Below are positions 34,575-42,238 of a stretch of 64,000 nucleotides of DNA, piece after piece. Every line of letters begins with the position of its first letter. Position 1 is the stretch's first letter. The stretch is taken from contig NVXM01000004.1 of assembly GCA_002733865.1 (NCBI GenBank), positions 48,606 through 112,605 on the forward strand. The letters run 5' to 3'. The translations under genes and the position numbers were made by a program. This stretch comes from Sphingopyxis sp. (GTDB lineage: Bacteria > Pseudomonadota > Alphaproteobacteria > Sphingomonadales > Sphingomonadaceae). The notes below the pieces were generated by a model. That model worked only from the letters and a program-made list of their open reading frames with translations, was not told the DNA's origin and ran no database searches.

Positions 34575-34877
34575 CTATTTTACGCAATATTTACCGGAGG
34601 TTTTCAAGCCGGTGGCGCAGCTGCCACTTTTGACTTCAGCATAATCGCCCTTCTCACCTACGCAGTAGTTGGAAGACGATTTGAAACCGGTGGGGCAGGA
34701 CCCGATCTTTTTGATCGCAACCGCCCCGGAGCTCGATTGGCAGGAACTGCCCGAGGACTTGAAGCCTGTCGGACAGCTGCCGTCCTTGGCGACGGTCATG
34801 CTGCTCGATTGGGCAAAGGCCACCGGAATTGCGAGGCTGGACAGGATCAGGGATGATAAAGCTATGACGGCACGCAT
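34575..34877 (-). CDS. Exported protein of three CX10C repeats
   Basis: From ATG 34877 (AAGGAG about 7 bases upstream) the protein has 100 residues. A signal peptide covers 1-23 (VIALSSLILSSLAIPVAFA). The mature part is three 26-residue repeats, each with one CX10C pair: Cys35-46 (CPTGFKSSGSSC), Cys61-72 (CPTGFKSSSNYC) and Cys87-98 (CATGLKTSGKYC). Disulfide bonds within each unit are likely in the periplasm. Repeats of the form CPxGxKxxxxxC occur in small secreted proteins, but I know no function. It lies downstream of the other exported protein at 34925 on the same strand and may be co-transcribed. Confidence 0.75.
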   Translation of the reverse strand: MRAVIALSSLILSSLAIPVAFAQSSSMTVAKDGSCPTGFKSSGSSCQSSSGAVAIKKIGSCPTGFKSSSNYCVGEKGDYAEVKSGSCATGLKTSGKYCVK

Positions 34878-34924
34878 AGTGCGTCTCCTTGTCAAAAATT
34901 GGAAAAATAGAGCGAGGTCCGAGT

Positions 34925-35755
34925 CTATCGCGCGGGCGCACTCAGATATTCAAAGGCGACCAGGCTTTTACCTGATCTCTTGTTATAATATTGGCAGTAC
35001 AGCTTTTCCGTCCTTGCATTGCTGCGCTCGTTAAGACGTGCCAGAAAACTGATACCATATTTCCCCCGCTTCTTGCGGTCCGCCGAATAGGCCGATGCGC
35101 GGGCGCTATTGCTGCCAGTGGCACAATCGCTGACGCCCTGATCGTTACCGCAATGCAGTTTCATATGGGAATCGCTCAGATATTGATCGCTATTCCACGT
35201 CCAGTAGTCGGTGGTGCCGGCACCGGGATTATCCGATTGGACGCATTGCCACGTCCAGTCACCACCCTTGTCTAACGCTTTGTATTGCTTCTCATCGACT
35301 TCGAAATAGAGAATTTCCTGCGGCTGCAACGATGGTGCAATACAGGATCCGATCACTTTACCGGGCCGCCGGTTGATGAAGCCGGTGCGCTTTTCTTTGC
35401 TGAAGCCCTGCTGGAATGTATATTCACCCAGATTACCGACGGTGACGTTGGACAGGGCGAGACCCGAACATTGCGTTTGCGATGTGAGGTCTGCCGAAGG
35501 CGTCCCCAGGGTCGTAGACCCGCTGCTGCCGCCACTGCTGCTTGCGATTTTTATTCTTCTGCCTTTTTTGCCGCGTAGCGCGTTATCAATCGCCTGCTCC
35601 GCTTCCTCCACAGCCTGCTTTTCGACCTCGCGCTTGGTTTTCTTTGCTTCCTTCTTGATCGCGTTACCCAAGCCGCCAAACTGGGCCTCCGCGGTTCCGC
35701 TGCCGGTCATGGAAATAGCAAATAGTGCCGCAATAGCCGGTTTCGAAAATTTCAT
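34925..35755 (-). CDS. Exported protein of unknown function
   Basis: A 276-residue protein with signal peptide MKFSKPAIAALFAISMTGSG followed by TAEA (cleavage before QF). Next comes a highly charged helix (KKEAKKTKREVEKQAVEEAE, about 33-55), a basic patch (RGKKGRRIK), a Ser/Gly linker (SSSGGSSGSTTLG), and a C-terminal region of about 170 residues with six or more Cys (CSGLALSNV, GSCIAPSLQ, WQCVQSDN, HCGNDQGVSDC, YCQYYNKRS). This looks like a charged stalk joined to a disulfide-rich globular domain. No family is recognised. A perfect palindrome lies 58 bases upstream. Confidence 0.7.
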   Translation of the reverse strand: MKFSKPAIAALFAISMTGSGTAEAQFGGLGNAIKKEAKKTKREVEKQAVEEAEQAIDNALRGKKGRRIKIASSSGGSSGSTTLGTPSADLTSQTQCSGLALSNVTVGNLGEYTFQQGFSKEKRTGFINRRPGKVIGSCIAPSLQPQEILYFEVDEKQYKALDKGGDWTWQCVQSDNPGAGTTDYWTWNSDQYLSDSHMKLHCGNDQGVSDCATGSNSARASAYSADRKKRGKYGISFLARLNERSNARTEKLYCQYYNKRSGKSLVAFEYLSAPAR

Positions 35756-35812
35756 GGTTGATCTCCCTGTCAGTCAGTGGGCGACTAAGGGAGCGCGGCC
35801 GGGTTTAGAATA

Positions 35813-35824
35813 TACCATATGGTA
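35813..35824. promoter_or_regulatory. Perfect 12-base palindrome, possible operator
   Basis: TACCATATGGTA is self-complementary and sits 58 bases upstream of the exported-protein start at 35755. Symmetry, spacing and the AT-rich surroundings fit a dimer-binding site in a promoter. The HTH/hydrolase regulator ends 90 bases further on, so it is one possible binder. Only the palindrome is observed; function is inferred. Confidence 0.35.
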
Positions 35825-35913
35825 CAAATTGGCGGATTATCTGGAAAAAAATATGAGCAACATCGGCATGCACGATTATGCCTGTGAACAATGTCAGCTG
35901 GCCTGTACCGGGC

Positions 35914-37578
35914 TCAAGCCGGCCAGATTTTTGCGGCTTCTTCGAATATTTGTTCAGGTACTTGCTGGATCGCCAGGCTTCCGACATCTGCTAACGGCCC
36001 GATCAAATTGAAATCATATCGATCACAAAATTGCTCAACCAGGTGCGGTGGGGCCAGCCGGTCCTCCGCGCCACAGATAAGTGTCACGGCCACTTGCAGA
36101 TCACGGCACCATTTCGACCAATCGCTGGCGGTCAGGATCGCCTGTTGCGCGGTTGATTCATAACCATCCTGAAAGGTTCTTTTCATCGATCGTTGCATCA
36201 GCTCTGCAACATCCGGCCGGTTCAGCGTTTTCATATCTGCTGCGCTGTCGCCATAGATGCTCTGAAAATAGGCCATGCTTTTGCCGCGCCGGACCATGGT
36301 CGATACGGCAGCAAAATACAGCCGCACGAAGGACGGCGCAATGCGCGCCAGCCGCAGCGGCGCACGATAGCCAAGCGCCAGATGCGAGAAATCATTGGCA
36401 TCATCTGCGGGCAAAACCGTGCCTGCCATCACCAGCCCGCGAAACCGATCCGGATGCGTGCGAACCGCCGCCATGCCGTAAGGAGCGGCGACTCTGGCCG
36501 AAACAATGGCACAATCGTCGATCCCCAGATGATCCAGCAGACAGACCAGCCGCTCAACAAATTCATCCACCACTGCCAATCCGCTGCTGGCCATTTTGCT
36601 GCCCGCGTAAAAGGGCAGCCACGGCGCAATGACGCGCAAGCTTTGCTTTGCCGCCGCGTCCTGTTGCCGCGCGGTCAGGTAAGCGCCATCTATCGTTGCA
36701 TGAAGATACAGCACCGGCTTCGCTGCCGGATCACCATAGACTTCAAACGGCATATCGCTACCATCTTGCAACCTCAACTTCTCACTGGTTCCGGCCGGGA
36801 TGAGATATTTTTCCTTTAACTCCGCCGTCGCAAACGCATTGCTGAACCCGGCGTAAAGCGCAATGAGTTCGGTTTGCGAGCCAATACCGAGCTTGCGAAG
36901 CAGCGACTTGAGCTGATTCCTCGCGGTGCCCAGCGCCCGCTTTCGATCCTCGGCAAATTCAAGGACAGATTGCCCATTGATCAGATATTCCGCGAGCTGC
37001 TGTTCCGTTGCAGTGAGATCCAGAGACCGGGCAAAGGCGCTACCGATGGCGGCATTCCACCGCAGTCGCATCACCCGAAAAGCCAGCTCCACCTCGGCTG
37101 CGCCCGCCAATTGCGCGGCGAACAGGATGCCTCTGTCATCATCCTGATCGATATAGAGGCGAACGATGGCGGGGTTAGCCTTCCCCTCCCCTTTGATGAG
37201 TTTTTCGATCTGGGCATAAGACTCTCCATCCATGCCGAATAGCCAGTCGGGTATCGGTTCGCCGGGTTTCAATTCCGCGCCTTTGAACAATTGTTGATCG
37301 ATGCTCAGAACGGTCATCGATTTACTGAGTGTCAGGTCCGGTGGGATAAGCTGTTCGCTTGGCCCTTCCAGATCACGGGCGTAGGTGGAGAAATCGTCGC
37401 CAACGCTGTTATCGATTTCACCAAGCAATTCGGTAGCGTTGGCGAAATGGGCCTGCAGAGCACCCTCGTCTTCCGCAGCCGGTTTCTGCAACAGCGTCAG
37501 CAATTTCATCACCCGTTCCGGCTGGGCAGCGATCGCATAGGCATCGCGGATCATCGGATCTAGAGAATCAGACTTCAT
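35914..37578 (-). CDS. LuxR-type HTH regulator fused to a degenerate alpha/beta hydrolase
   Basis: A 554-residue protein in three parts: a PAS-like or helical sensor region (1-180), a LuxR-type HTH (about 187-243: LDLTATEQQLAEYLINGQ then GTARNQLKSLLRKLGIGS), and an alpha/beta-hydrolase fold (about 265-554). At the nucleophile elbow, where hydrolases have GxSxG, this protein reads S360-A-R-V-A364, so Arg362 replaces the serine. The acid is kept (GAEDRL, Asp506), but the histidine position has VGS (Ser534) and no His. The hydrolase domain is therefore probably a ligand-binding sensor, not an enzyme. Regulators with this HTH-hydrolase order exist in sphingomonads; the loss of two triad residues is inferred from this sequence alone. 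It is convergent with nothing and has no visible partner gene. Confidence 0.8.
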   Translation of the reverse strand: MKSDSLDPMIRDAYAIAAQPERVMKLLTLLQKPAAEDEGALQAHFANATELLGEIDNSVGDDFSTYARDLEGPSEQLIPPDLTLSKSMTVLSIDQQLFKGAELKPGEPIPDWLFGMDGESYAQIEKLIKGEGKANPAIVRLYIDQDDDRGILFAAQLAGAAEVELAFRVMRLRWNAAIGSAFARSLDLTATEQQLAEYLINGQSVLEFAEDRKRALGTARNQLKSLLRKLGIGSQTELIALYAGFSNAFATAELKEKYLIPAGTSEKLRLQDGSDMPFEVYGDPAAKPVLYLHATIDGAYLTARQQDAAAKQSLRVIAPWLPFYAGSKMASSGLAVVDEFVERLVCLLDHLGIDDCAIVSARVAAPYGMAAVRTHPDRFRGLVMAGTVLPADDANDFSHLALGYRAPLRLARIAPSFVRLYFAAVSTMVRRGKSMAYFQSIYGDSAADMKTLNRPDVAELMQRSMKRTFQDGYESTAQQAILTASDWSKWCRDLQVAVTLICGAEDRLAPPHLVEQFCDRYDFNLIGPLADVGSLAIQQVPEQIFEEAAKIWPA

Positions 37579-37791
37579 GGAGTGATAACTATAGAAGGAT
37601 CCAGTGCGCGGAAAGTAACTCGCGATATTTTTACCCGCTTCTCAATTGGTTGTATGACTCGAGCGCGCTAGGCGCTTATGGCGCCCAAGCTTATGTGGTG
37701 ACGATCCGTGCTAATTCCTGCCGGCAATGGACCGCCAAAGCCGGCGCACTTCGCTATTTACGATCAGCCACCCCGGTCATAAAGTGATGGG

Positions 37792-38172
37792 ATGATCCTT
37801 TCTTTCGCCCTTGCGATCCTGGCGGCTGGACAAACGCCCCAAGCCTTTGCCGCACAGCAGTCTCAGGACATCGGCTGTGTAGCGGTCCTGTCGATCATCG
37901 CAGAAGAACAACGACGCAATGCGCCGGGAGCGACCGACTATCCCGACGTCCGGCAACCAGCCGCCCGCTGGACCACTCTTGTTACGGATCGCATTGCCAA
38001 GGAAACGAAGCAGTCTACAGAAACGGTCAGTACGGCGATCTGGGGCGCGGTGATGGCGGAACAGAAAGCGGTTCGCTACCTTGCCGATCCCAAAGCTTAT
38101 GTCGACAAACGAATGGCGGCCTGCCTACCACTGATGAGGGCCGACCTGCTGGCTCAGACGCAGGAGCAATAA
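37792..38172 (+). CDS. Small exported protein of unknown function
   Basis: A 126-residue protein from ATG 37792. A short signal peptide (ILSFALAILAAGQTPQAFA) precedes a helical mature part with two Cys (DIGCVAVLSIIAEE and MAACLPLMRADLL) that could form one disulfide. No domain is recognised. Related small proteins with an N-terminal DIGCVAV-like motif are frequent in sphingomonads, but this is memory and not a search. It has a divergent LuxR/hydrolase regulator on one side and a convergent AraC regulator on the other. Confidence 0.65.
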   Translation: MILSFALAILAAGQTPQAFAAQQSQDIGCVAVLSIIAEEQRRNAPGATDYPDVRQPAARWTTLVTDRIAKETKQSTETVSTAIWGAVMAEQKAVRYLADPKAYVDKRMAACLPLMRADLLAQTQEQ

Positions 38173-38213
38173 GCCTGGCGCATTTTGCATCGGCCGAGAA
38201 TCGGCGGTTTTGG

Positions 38214-39068
38214 CTAGCCTATCAAACTGAACGGTGATTGATGGTCGATCTGCAGCCGTTGCTGCAACGTCAGGCGAACCAGTATATGCGCGCCCTTGAT
38301 AAATTCGCTGGGGGTCCTGCCGTTAAACTGCTTGAACTCGCGGATGAAATGGGACTGGTCGGAATAGGCCGTTGTCGCGATGTCCTGCCAGTCGGTCAGC
38401 TCCTGCCAGGTGAGCCGGTTGGCCGAATGCAGGGCGCGAAATTTGCGATGCAGAAGCTTTGGCGCGCTGCCGAAATATTTTTTGCACAATCGCTCGATCT
38501 GGCGGGGAGACCGGCTCATTTCCGACAGCAGGACGGCCAGCTCATTTGGATCCGGCGACGTAATCCAGGAAGTGACCTGGTCCAGGAAAGCTTCGTCCAC
38601 GCGTTTTTCGGGATCAACCATGGCAGCGAATAGCCGGTCCGCCGCCCTGACTCGCTGTATTTCCTCGGTCGCGTCAAATATGTCGCTCACAAGCGGCAGG
38701 ACCGATGGCGCAATATAGGGTGCCAGCGGTACAAGCCTGTTTGCCAGCTGGTCGGCGTCGACGTTAAATAGCCGTGCCCAGCCCAAGGGGGTTATAGCCG
38801 CGCCGAAGACCCGTGTCCCCGGTTCAAACCCTACATTGCTCCATCGATAGGTAGGGCCGCACAACAAGGTATCACCAGCGCCATATTGTTCGTCAACGCC
38901 ATTGAGGTTGGTTGAGACCCGGCCCCGGATGACGAACCGCAAGTTGGCGATTTCAGCGCGCATGATATCGGAAACATGCTCATCAACCGTGAGATTATAA
39001 TAGCTGCTTACCAGCTTGCTGATGTCTGATTGCGGCCGAAAATACTCAAATTGCACCGGGATTATCAT
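38214..39068 (-). CDS. AraC-family transcriptional regulator
   Basis: A 284-residue protein. The C-terminal HTH_18 domain (about 190-275) has RQIERLCKKYFGSAPKLLHR then WQDIATTAYSDQSHFIREF and FNGRTPSEFIKG, the AraC signature with two helix-turn-helices. The N-terminal 180 residues look like a DUF6597-type cupin-like ligand domain (FEYFRPQSDI, IRGRVSTNLNGVDEQ, LVPLAPYIAPSVLPLVSDI). The ligand is unknown. Divergent from the Sel1-repeat gene at 39192, so it is a candidate regulator of that gene. Confidence 0.9.
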   Translation of the reverse strand: MIIPVQFEYFRPQSDISKLVSSYYNLTVDEHVSDIMRAEIANLRFVIRGRVSTNLNGVDEQYGAGDTLLCGPTYRWSNVGFEPGTRVFGAAITPLGWARLFNVDADQLANRLVPLAPYIAPSVLPLVSDIFDATEEIQRVRAADRLFAAMVDPEKRVDEAFLDQVTSWITSPDPNELAVLLSEMSRSPRQIERLCKKYFGSAPKLLHRKFRALHSANRLTWQELTDWQDIATTAYSDQSHFIREFKQFNGRTPSEFIKGAHILVRLTLQQRLQIDHQSPFSLIG

Positions 39069-39191
39069 CCTCGAAATAATCCGTCAGGATGGCGAGTTTA
39101 TTCAATCCAGACCTGAAAAGCCAGCGCATAAGTATAGAGAGACTCCTAACAAAGTTGATCAGGCTATTCATAAGCGAGTGTTAGAGCGACG

Positions 39192-41072
39192 ATGACGCTA
39201 TATTACAAGAAACCGCAGTATGATGATTTGAGGCACGCCAATCCACGGACTGGTCTTGAAATATTATCCTTCAGATTTATCCTTACCTTTATCATATGTT
39301 CGGCTTGGCTTTTTGTGACCGCCAATCCTGTGCTTGCGAAGGATCGCAACGTCCCGCGCGCGGAAGAGGGCTATGCAAACTCCGCGCTGTCGGATGGCAA
39401 GCAAAACTATCCGATTGAGCTGTACGGGGTTTCGCGCGACTGGGACGCACAATGCCGCAAGGGAAGTGCCGCCCAGTGTATTCGACTTGCCGAAGCCTTC
39501 GAAGAGGGACTGGGAGCGCTCGCCCGGGACAAACGGGCCGCGCTCGGCTATTATTTGATGGCGTGCGAGAAAGGATCGGCAAGCGGCTGTAGCACGTCCG
39601 CGTCGATGCTCTTTGACGGTGATGTCGGACACCGCAACGACAAACTGGCGGCGAAGAACGCGCAATATGGCTGCGAAAGCCTGAACGACCAACGCAATTG
39701 CGCGATCCTGGGATATGCGCAGAAACGGGGCCTTGGGGTTGCCCAAAACGAAGCCGGAGCTTTCGCCCGCTGGGATCGCGCTTGTCAGTCGGGAGCTGAT
39801 TTGGGTTGCGAATTCAAGGCCTATTCGCTGTTCAACGAATATAAGGATGCGGCAACCGGCCAACAGGCAGTCGGACTGTTTCAGACCGCCTGCGACCAGC
39901 AGCTCGCCTGGGGCTGCGCCGGGCTTTCCTTCGCCTATGAACAAGGTCGGGGCGTCGGCAAGGATGATGCAAAATCTTTCACCATGGCGCAGAAAGCCTG
40001 TGTTGAGGGCAAGGGTGATACGCATCTCGCCTGCATTCAATATGGCGATGCCTTGTTCGACAGCAGGCAGGCCGACAATGTGGCAAAGGGTGTCAAATTC
40101 CTGTTCACCGGATGCCAGGGCGGCAACGCCTATGCCTGCAACAAGCTGGGTCAGTCTGCAGTGTTCAATCCGCGTTCCGGGCAGAATACCACCCCGATTG
40201 AAGGATTGCATTTTCTTCGCATGGCCTGCGATCTGGATTATGCAGTGGGATGCGAAGGACTCGGTAATGCCTATCTCGACGGCAAGGACGAACTTGAAGT
40301 CCAGCCGGCGACCACTATCGTGCTTTGGGAAAAGGCCTGCAAACTCGGTCGTCAGGAGACATGCGAAGCGCTGCGCGCGGTTGGCGAAACCGCTTCCTTT
40401 CGCGCAAAACTTCCAGCGATCAATCCGGTTCTGCCCGCCAGCGAGCAAATTGCTCTCGCGCTGGCCAAGAAAAAGCAGGGCGAAATCAATACCGCATGGA
40501 CCACTCTTTCCGGCCTGATGCACGAAGGCAATGATGATGCAGCGTGGCTCATCGGGAGCTGGCTATATTACGGTGAACCATCTGTTTTTGCTCCCAAAAA
40601 AGCTGACGGGCTGATTGCCATTCAAAATGCCGCTTCGGTCGGCCAACCGGATGCGATGAAGTGGCTGGCTTATGCCTATTGGGACGGCGTCGCGGTTCCG
40701 CAGGATCGGCAAAAAGCGAAAAATTATATGGCCTATCTTGCGGTGCGCGGCGACCGCGAAGCCGAAGCCCTATGGCGAAATATGGACGCCGAAGGTGCCC
40801 GGCAGGCCTATGCCCGGCGGCAGGCGGAATTTGCTGCGCTGATGGAGCGACTGGCCAAGATCCAGGCGCGGCAATATGCGCAAGCGAGCGCCTACACCAG
40901 CTCCTCTTCCGGATCATCCTATTCCAGCCGGTCGTCCAGCAGCTATTCGGGCTCTTCTTCGTCCGGTCTGGCCGACTCCCTCGCCAGAATCCGGTCCAAT
41001 AACGACTATTATGCAGCGAATGTTTCCCGGGCCCAGGGGCGATCCTGCCCGATCGGCAACAGCTATTGTTAG
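39192..41072 (+). CDS. Exported Hcp-like Sel1-repeat protein with CX7C pairs
   Basis: A 626-residue protein. Residues about 28-49 form a signal peptide or anchor (RFILTFIICSAWLFVTANPV then LAKD). From 88 to 391 there are nine cysteine pairs in Sel1-like helical repeats: 88/96, 125/133, 161/170, 198/206, 234/242, 270/281, 308/316, 346/354 and 383/391; most are CX7C. That spacing is the hallmark of Helicobacter cysteine-rich proteins (Hcp), whose repeats are each closed by a disulfide. Further Sel1 repeats without Cys follow (PDAMKWLAYAYWDGVAVPQD), then a Ser-rich tail from about 570 ending in a Cys pair. Expected location: periplasm or surface. Function unknown; Hcp proteins bind peptidoglycan or host factors. 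Confidence 0.85.
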   Translation: MTLYYKKPQYDDLRHANPRTGLEILSFRFILTFIICSAWLFVTANPVLAKDRNVPRAEEGYANSALSDGKQNYPIELYGVSRDWDAQCRKGSAAQCIRLAEAFEEGLGALARDKRAALGYYLMACEKGSASGCSTSASMLFDGDVGHRNDKLAAKNAQYGCESLNDQRNCAILGYAQKRGLGVAQNEAGAFARWDRACQSGADLGCEFKAYSLFNEYKDAATGQQAVGLFQTACDQQLAWGCAGLSFAYEQGRGVGKDDAKSFTMAQKACVEGKGDTHLACIQYGDALFDSRQADNVAKGVKFLFTGCQGGNAYACNKLGQSAVFNPRSGQNTTPIEGLHFLRMACDLDYAVGCEGLGNAYLDGKDELEVQPATTIVLWEKACKLGRQETCEALRAVGETASFRAKLPAINPVLPASEQIALALAKKKQGEINTAWTTLSGLMHEGNDDAAWLIGSWLYYGEPSVFAPKKADGLIAIQNAASVGQPDAMKWLAYAYWDGVAVPQDRQKAKNYMAYLAVRGDREAEALWRNMDAEGARQAYARRQAEFAALMERLAKIQARQYAQASAYTSSSSGSSYSSRSSSSYSGSSSSGLADSLARIRSNNDYYAANVSRAQGRSCPIGNSYC

Positions 41073-41083
41073 GAGGAGTATGA

Positions 41084-41524
41084 GTGATGAACCATAAAGA
41101 GAAACCAATGGTCCGTAATATCGGCCAGAATGAACAGGTGAAGGTCACGCGATCCGCAGCCAGCGCGGTGCTTGGTCTCGCCCTGGCAGCAATGCCGGTC
41201 GCCGCTCAGGCCGAAGAGGCCTCTATGCCTCAGTATGACCAGGCGATCGCCTGTTCGGGATATTATACGATATTGCACAGCTTTTTGGCCCGGAAAAACC
41301 CCGGTACCGCCCAGACGCTGCAATATAAGGGCTTTGCGTCCGACTGGTTGAAGCTTGCCGCGCTGCTGAGAGATCCGAGTGACGATCTCGAGAAGGACTT
41401 CATTGCGAAGCAGAAAGACGCGAACGAACTTATATTGGATGATTCCCGGAAATCAGAGCTGGCGCAGGTGCAGAACTATTGCATGACCGCCGGAATAGCC
41501 CGCTTCAAATGGGATCAAAAATAG
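41084..41524 (+). CDS. Exported hypothetical protein
   Basis: A 146-residue protein with AGGAGG at 41071-41076; GTG 41084 and ATG 41087 both suit it. The signal peptide is ASAVLGLALAAMPVAAQA, preceded by a long basic n-region. The mature part is helical with two Cys (IACSGYYTILHSFLAR, QNYCMTAGIARF). No family is recognised. It starts 12 bases after the Sel1 gene stop and is probably in the same operon, so a joint envelope role is plausible. Confidence 0.65.
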   Translation: MMNHKEKPMVRNIGQNEQVKVTRSAASAVLGLALAAMPVAAQAEEASMPQYDQAIACSGYYTILHSFLARKNPGTAQTLQYKGFASDWLKLAALLRDPSDDLEKDFIAKQKDANELILDDSRKSELAQVQNYCMTAGIARFKWDQK

Positions 41525-41604
41525 TCGCTAACAGGGCAGCGCGCTGATGCAGATTGCGCGGGCGTCGACCCGCTGGGTTTCAGTCGTGAAAAGACAATAT
41601 AGGA

Positions 41605-42168
41605 ATGGACAATATCATGGATAATCCAGGCAAGGTGATGATCGCAGCCGCATTGGTGGCTGGCCTGACAGGTCCTGCGTTGGCGCAGAACCGCACGACA
41701 ATACCCGATTTTTCCTTCAGCGAGGGTGTCAAGCGGGGCGACTGCAAGATCGCATTTCGGTCCAGGGATGGTGAGACCATGGTCGATTTTGGTCTGGGCA
41801 TCATGGACTCGATATTCAGCGTCGAGGTGCTGAGAAGCGGGTGGGATATTGTGGATGACAAGGATACCAATATCACAGACATGCCCCTGACCCTGACTTT
41901 TCAGAACGGCCAGACGACTTCATCGGAGTTTGGCGGATATAGAAATGGTTTTTATCAGGGCGTGTGGGCTATGTGGCACGGCAAGGACAGCGATCCGTCG
42001 CAGTCGCAGCGCGGTCTGGAACGGTTGATGGAAGCGAGCTCGGCTACAGTTTCCTTCGACAACAAAACTATTGCCGAAGTGAATTTGGGACCGAGCGGCT
42101 TCGCCGCCAACAAACTGCTCGACTGCGCTATTGCCGAGCGGAAGGAGCGCGAGAACCCGTCCAATTAG
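41605..42168 (+). CDS. Exported hypothetical protein
   Basis: A 187-residue protein with signal peptide MIAAALVAGLTGPALAQ after a short N-terminal extension (a second ATG at 41617 is possible). The mature part is mixed alpha/beta: RGDCKIAFRSRDGETMVDF, LGIMDSIFSVEVLRSGW, FGGYRNGFYQGVWAMWHGK, SGFAANKLLDCAIAERK. The two Cys (DCK and LDCA) could pair. No domain is recognised. It is the last of three same-strand exported-protein genes (39192, 41084, 41605). Confidence 0.65.
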   Translation: MDNIMDNPGKVMIAAALVAGLTGPALAQNRTTIPDFSFSEGVKRGDCKIAFRSRDGETMVDFGLGIMDSIFSVEVLRSGWDIVDDKDTNITDMPLTLTFQNGQTTSSEFGGYRNGFYQGVWAMWHGKDSDPSQSQRGLERLMEASSATVSFDNKTIAEVNLGPSGFAANKLLDCAIAERKERENPSN

Positions 42169-42238
42169 GTCAGATCGCCTCCACGGGCCCACTTTCTAAC
42201 CCCGTGGTGTTTCGCCTCTTTCCCTGCGTTTGCTCCGC

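Noticed and set aside
39264..40523. 419-codon open frame on the minus strand inside the Sel1 gene
   Set aside because: The plus-strand frame shows nine ordered Cys-pair repeats, so the minus frame is a shadow.
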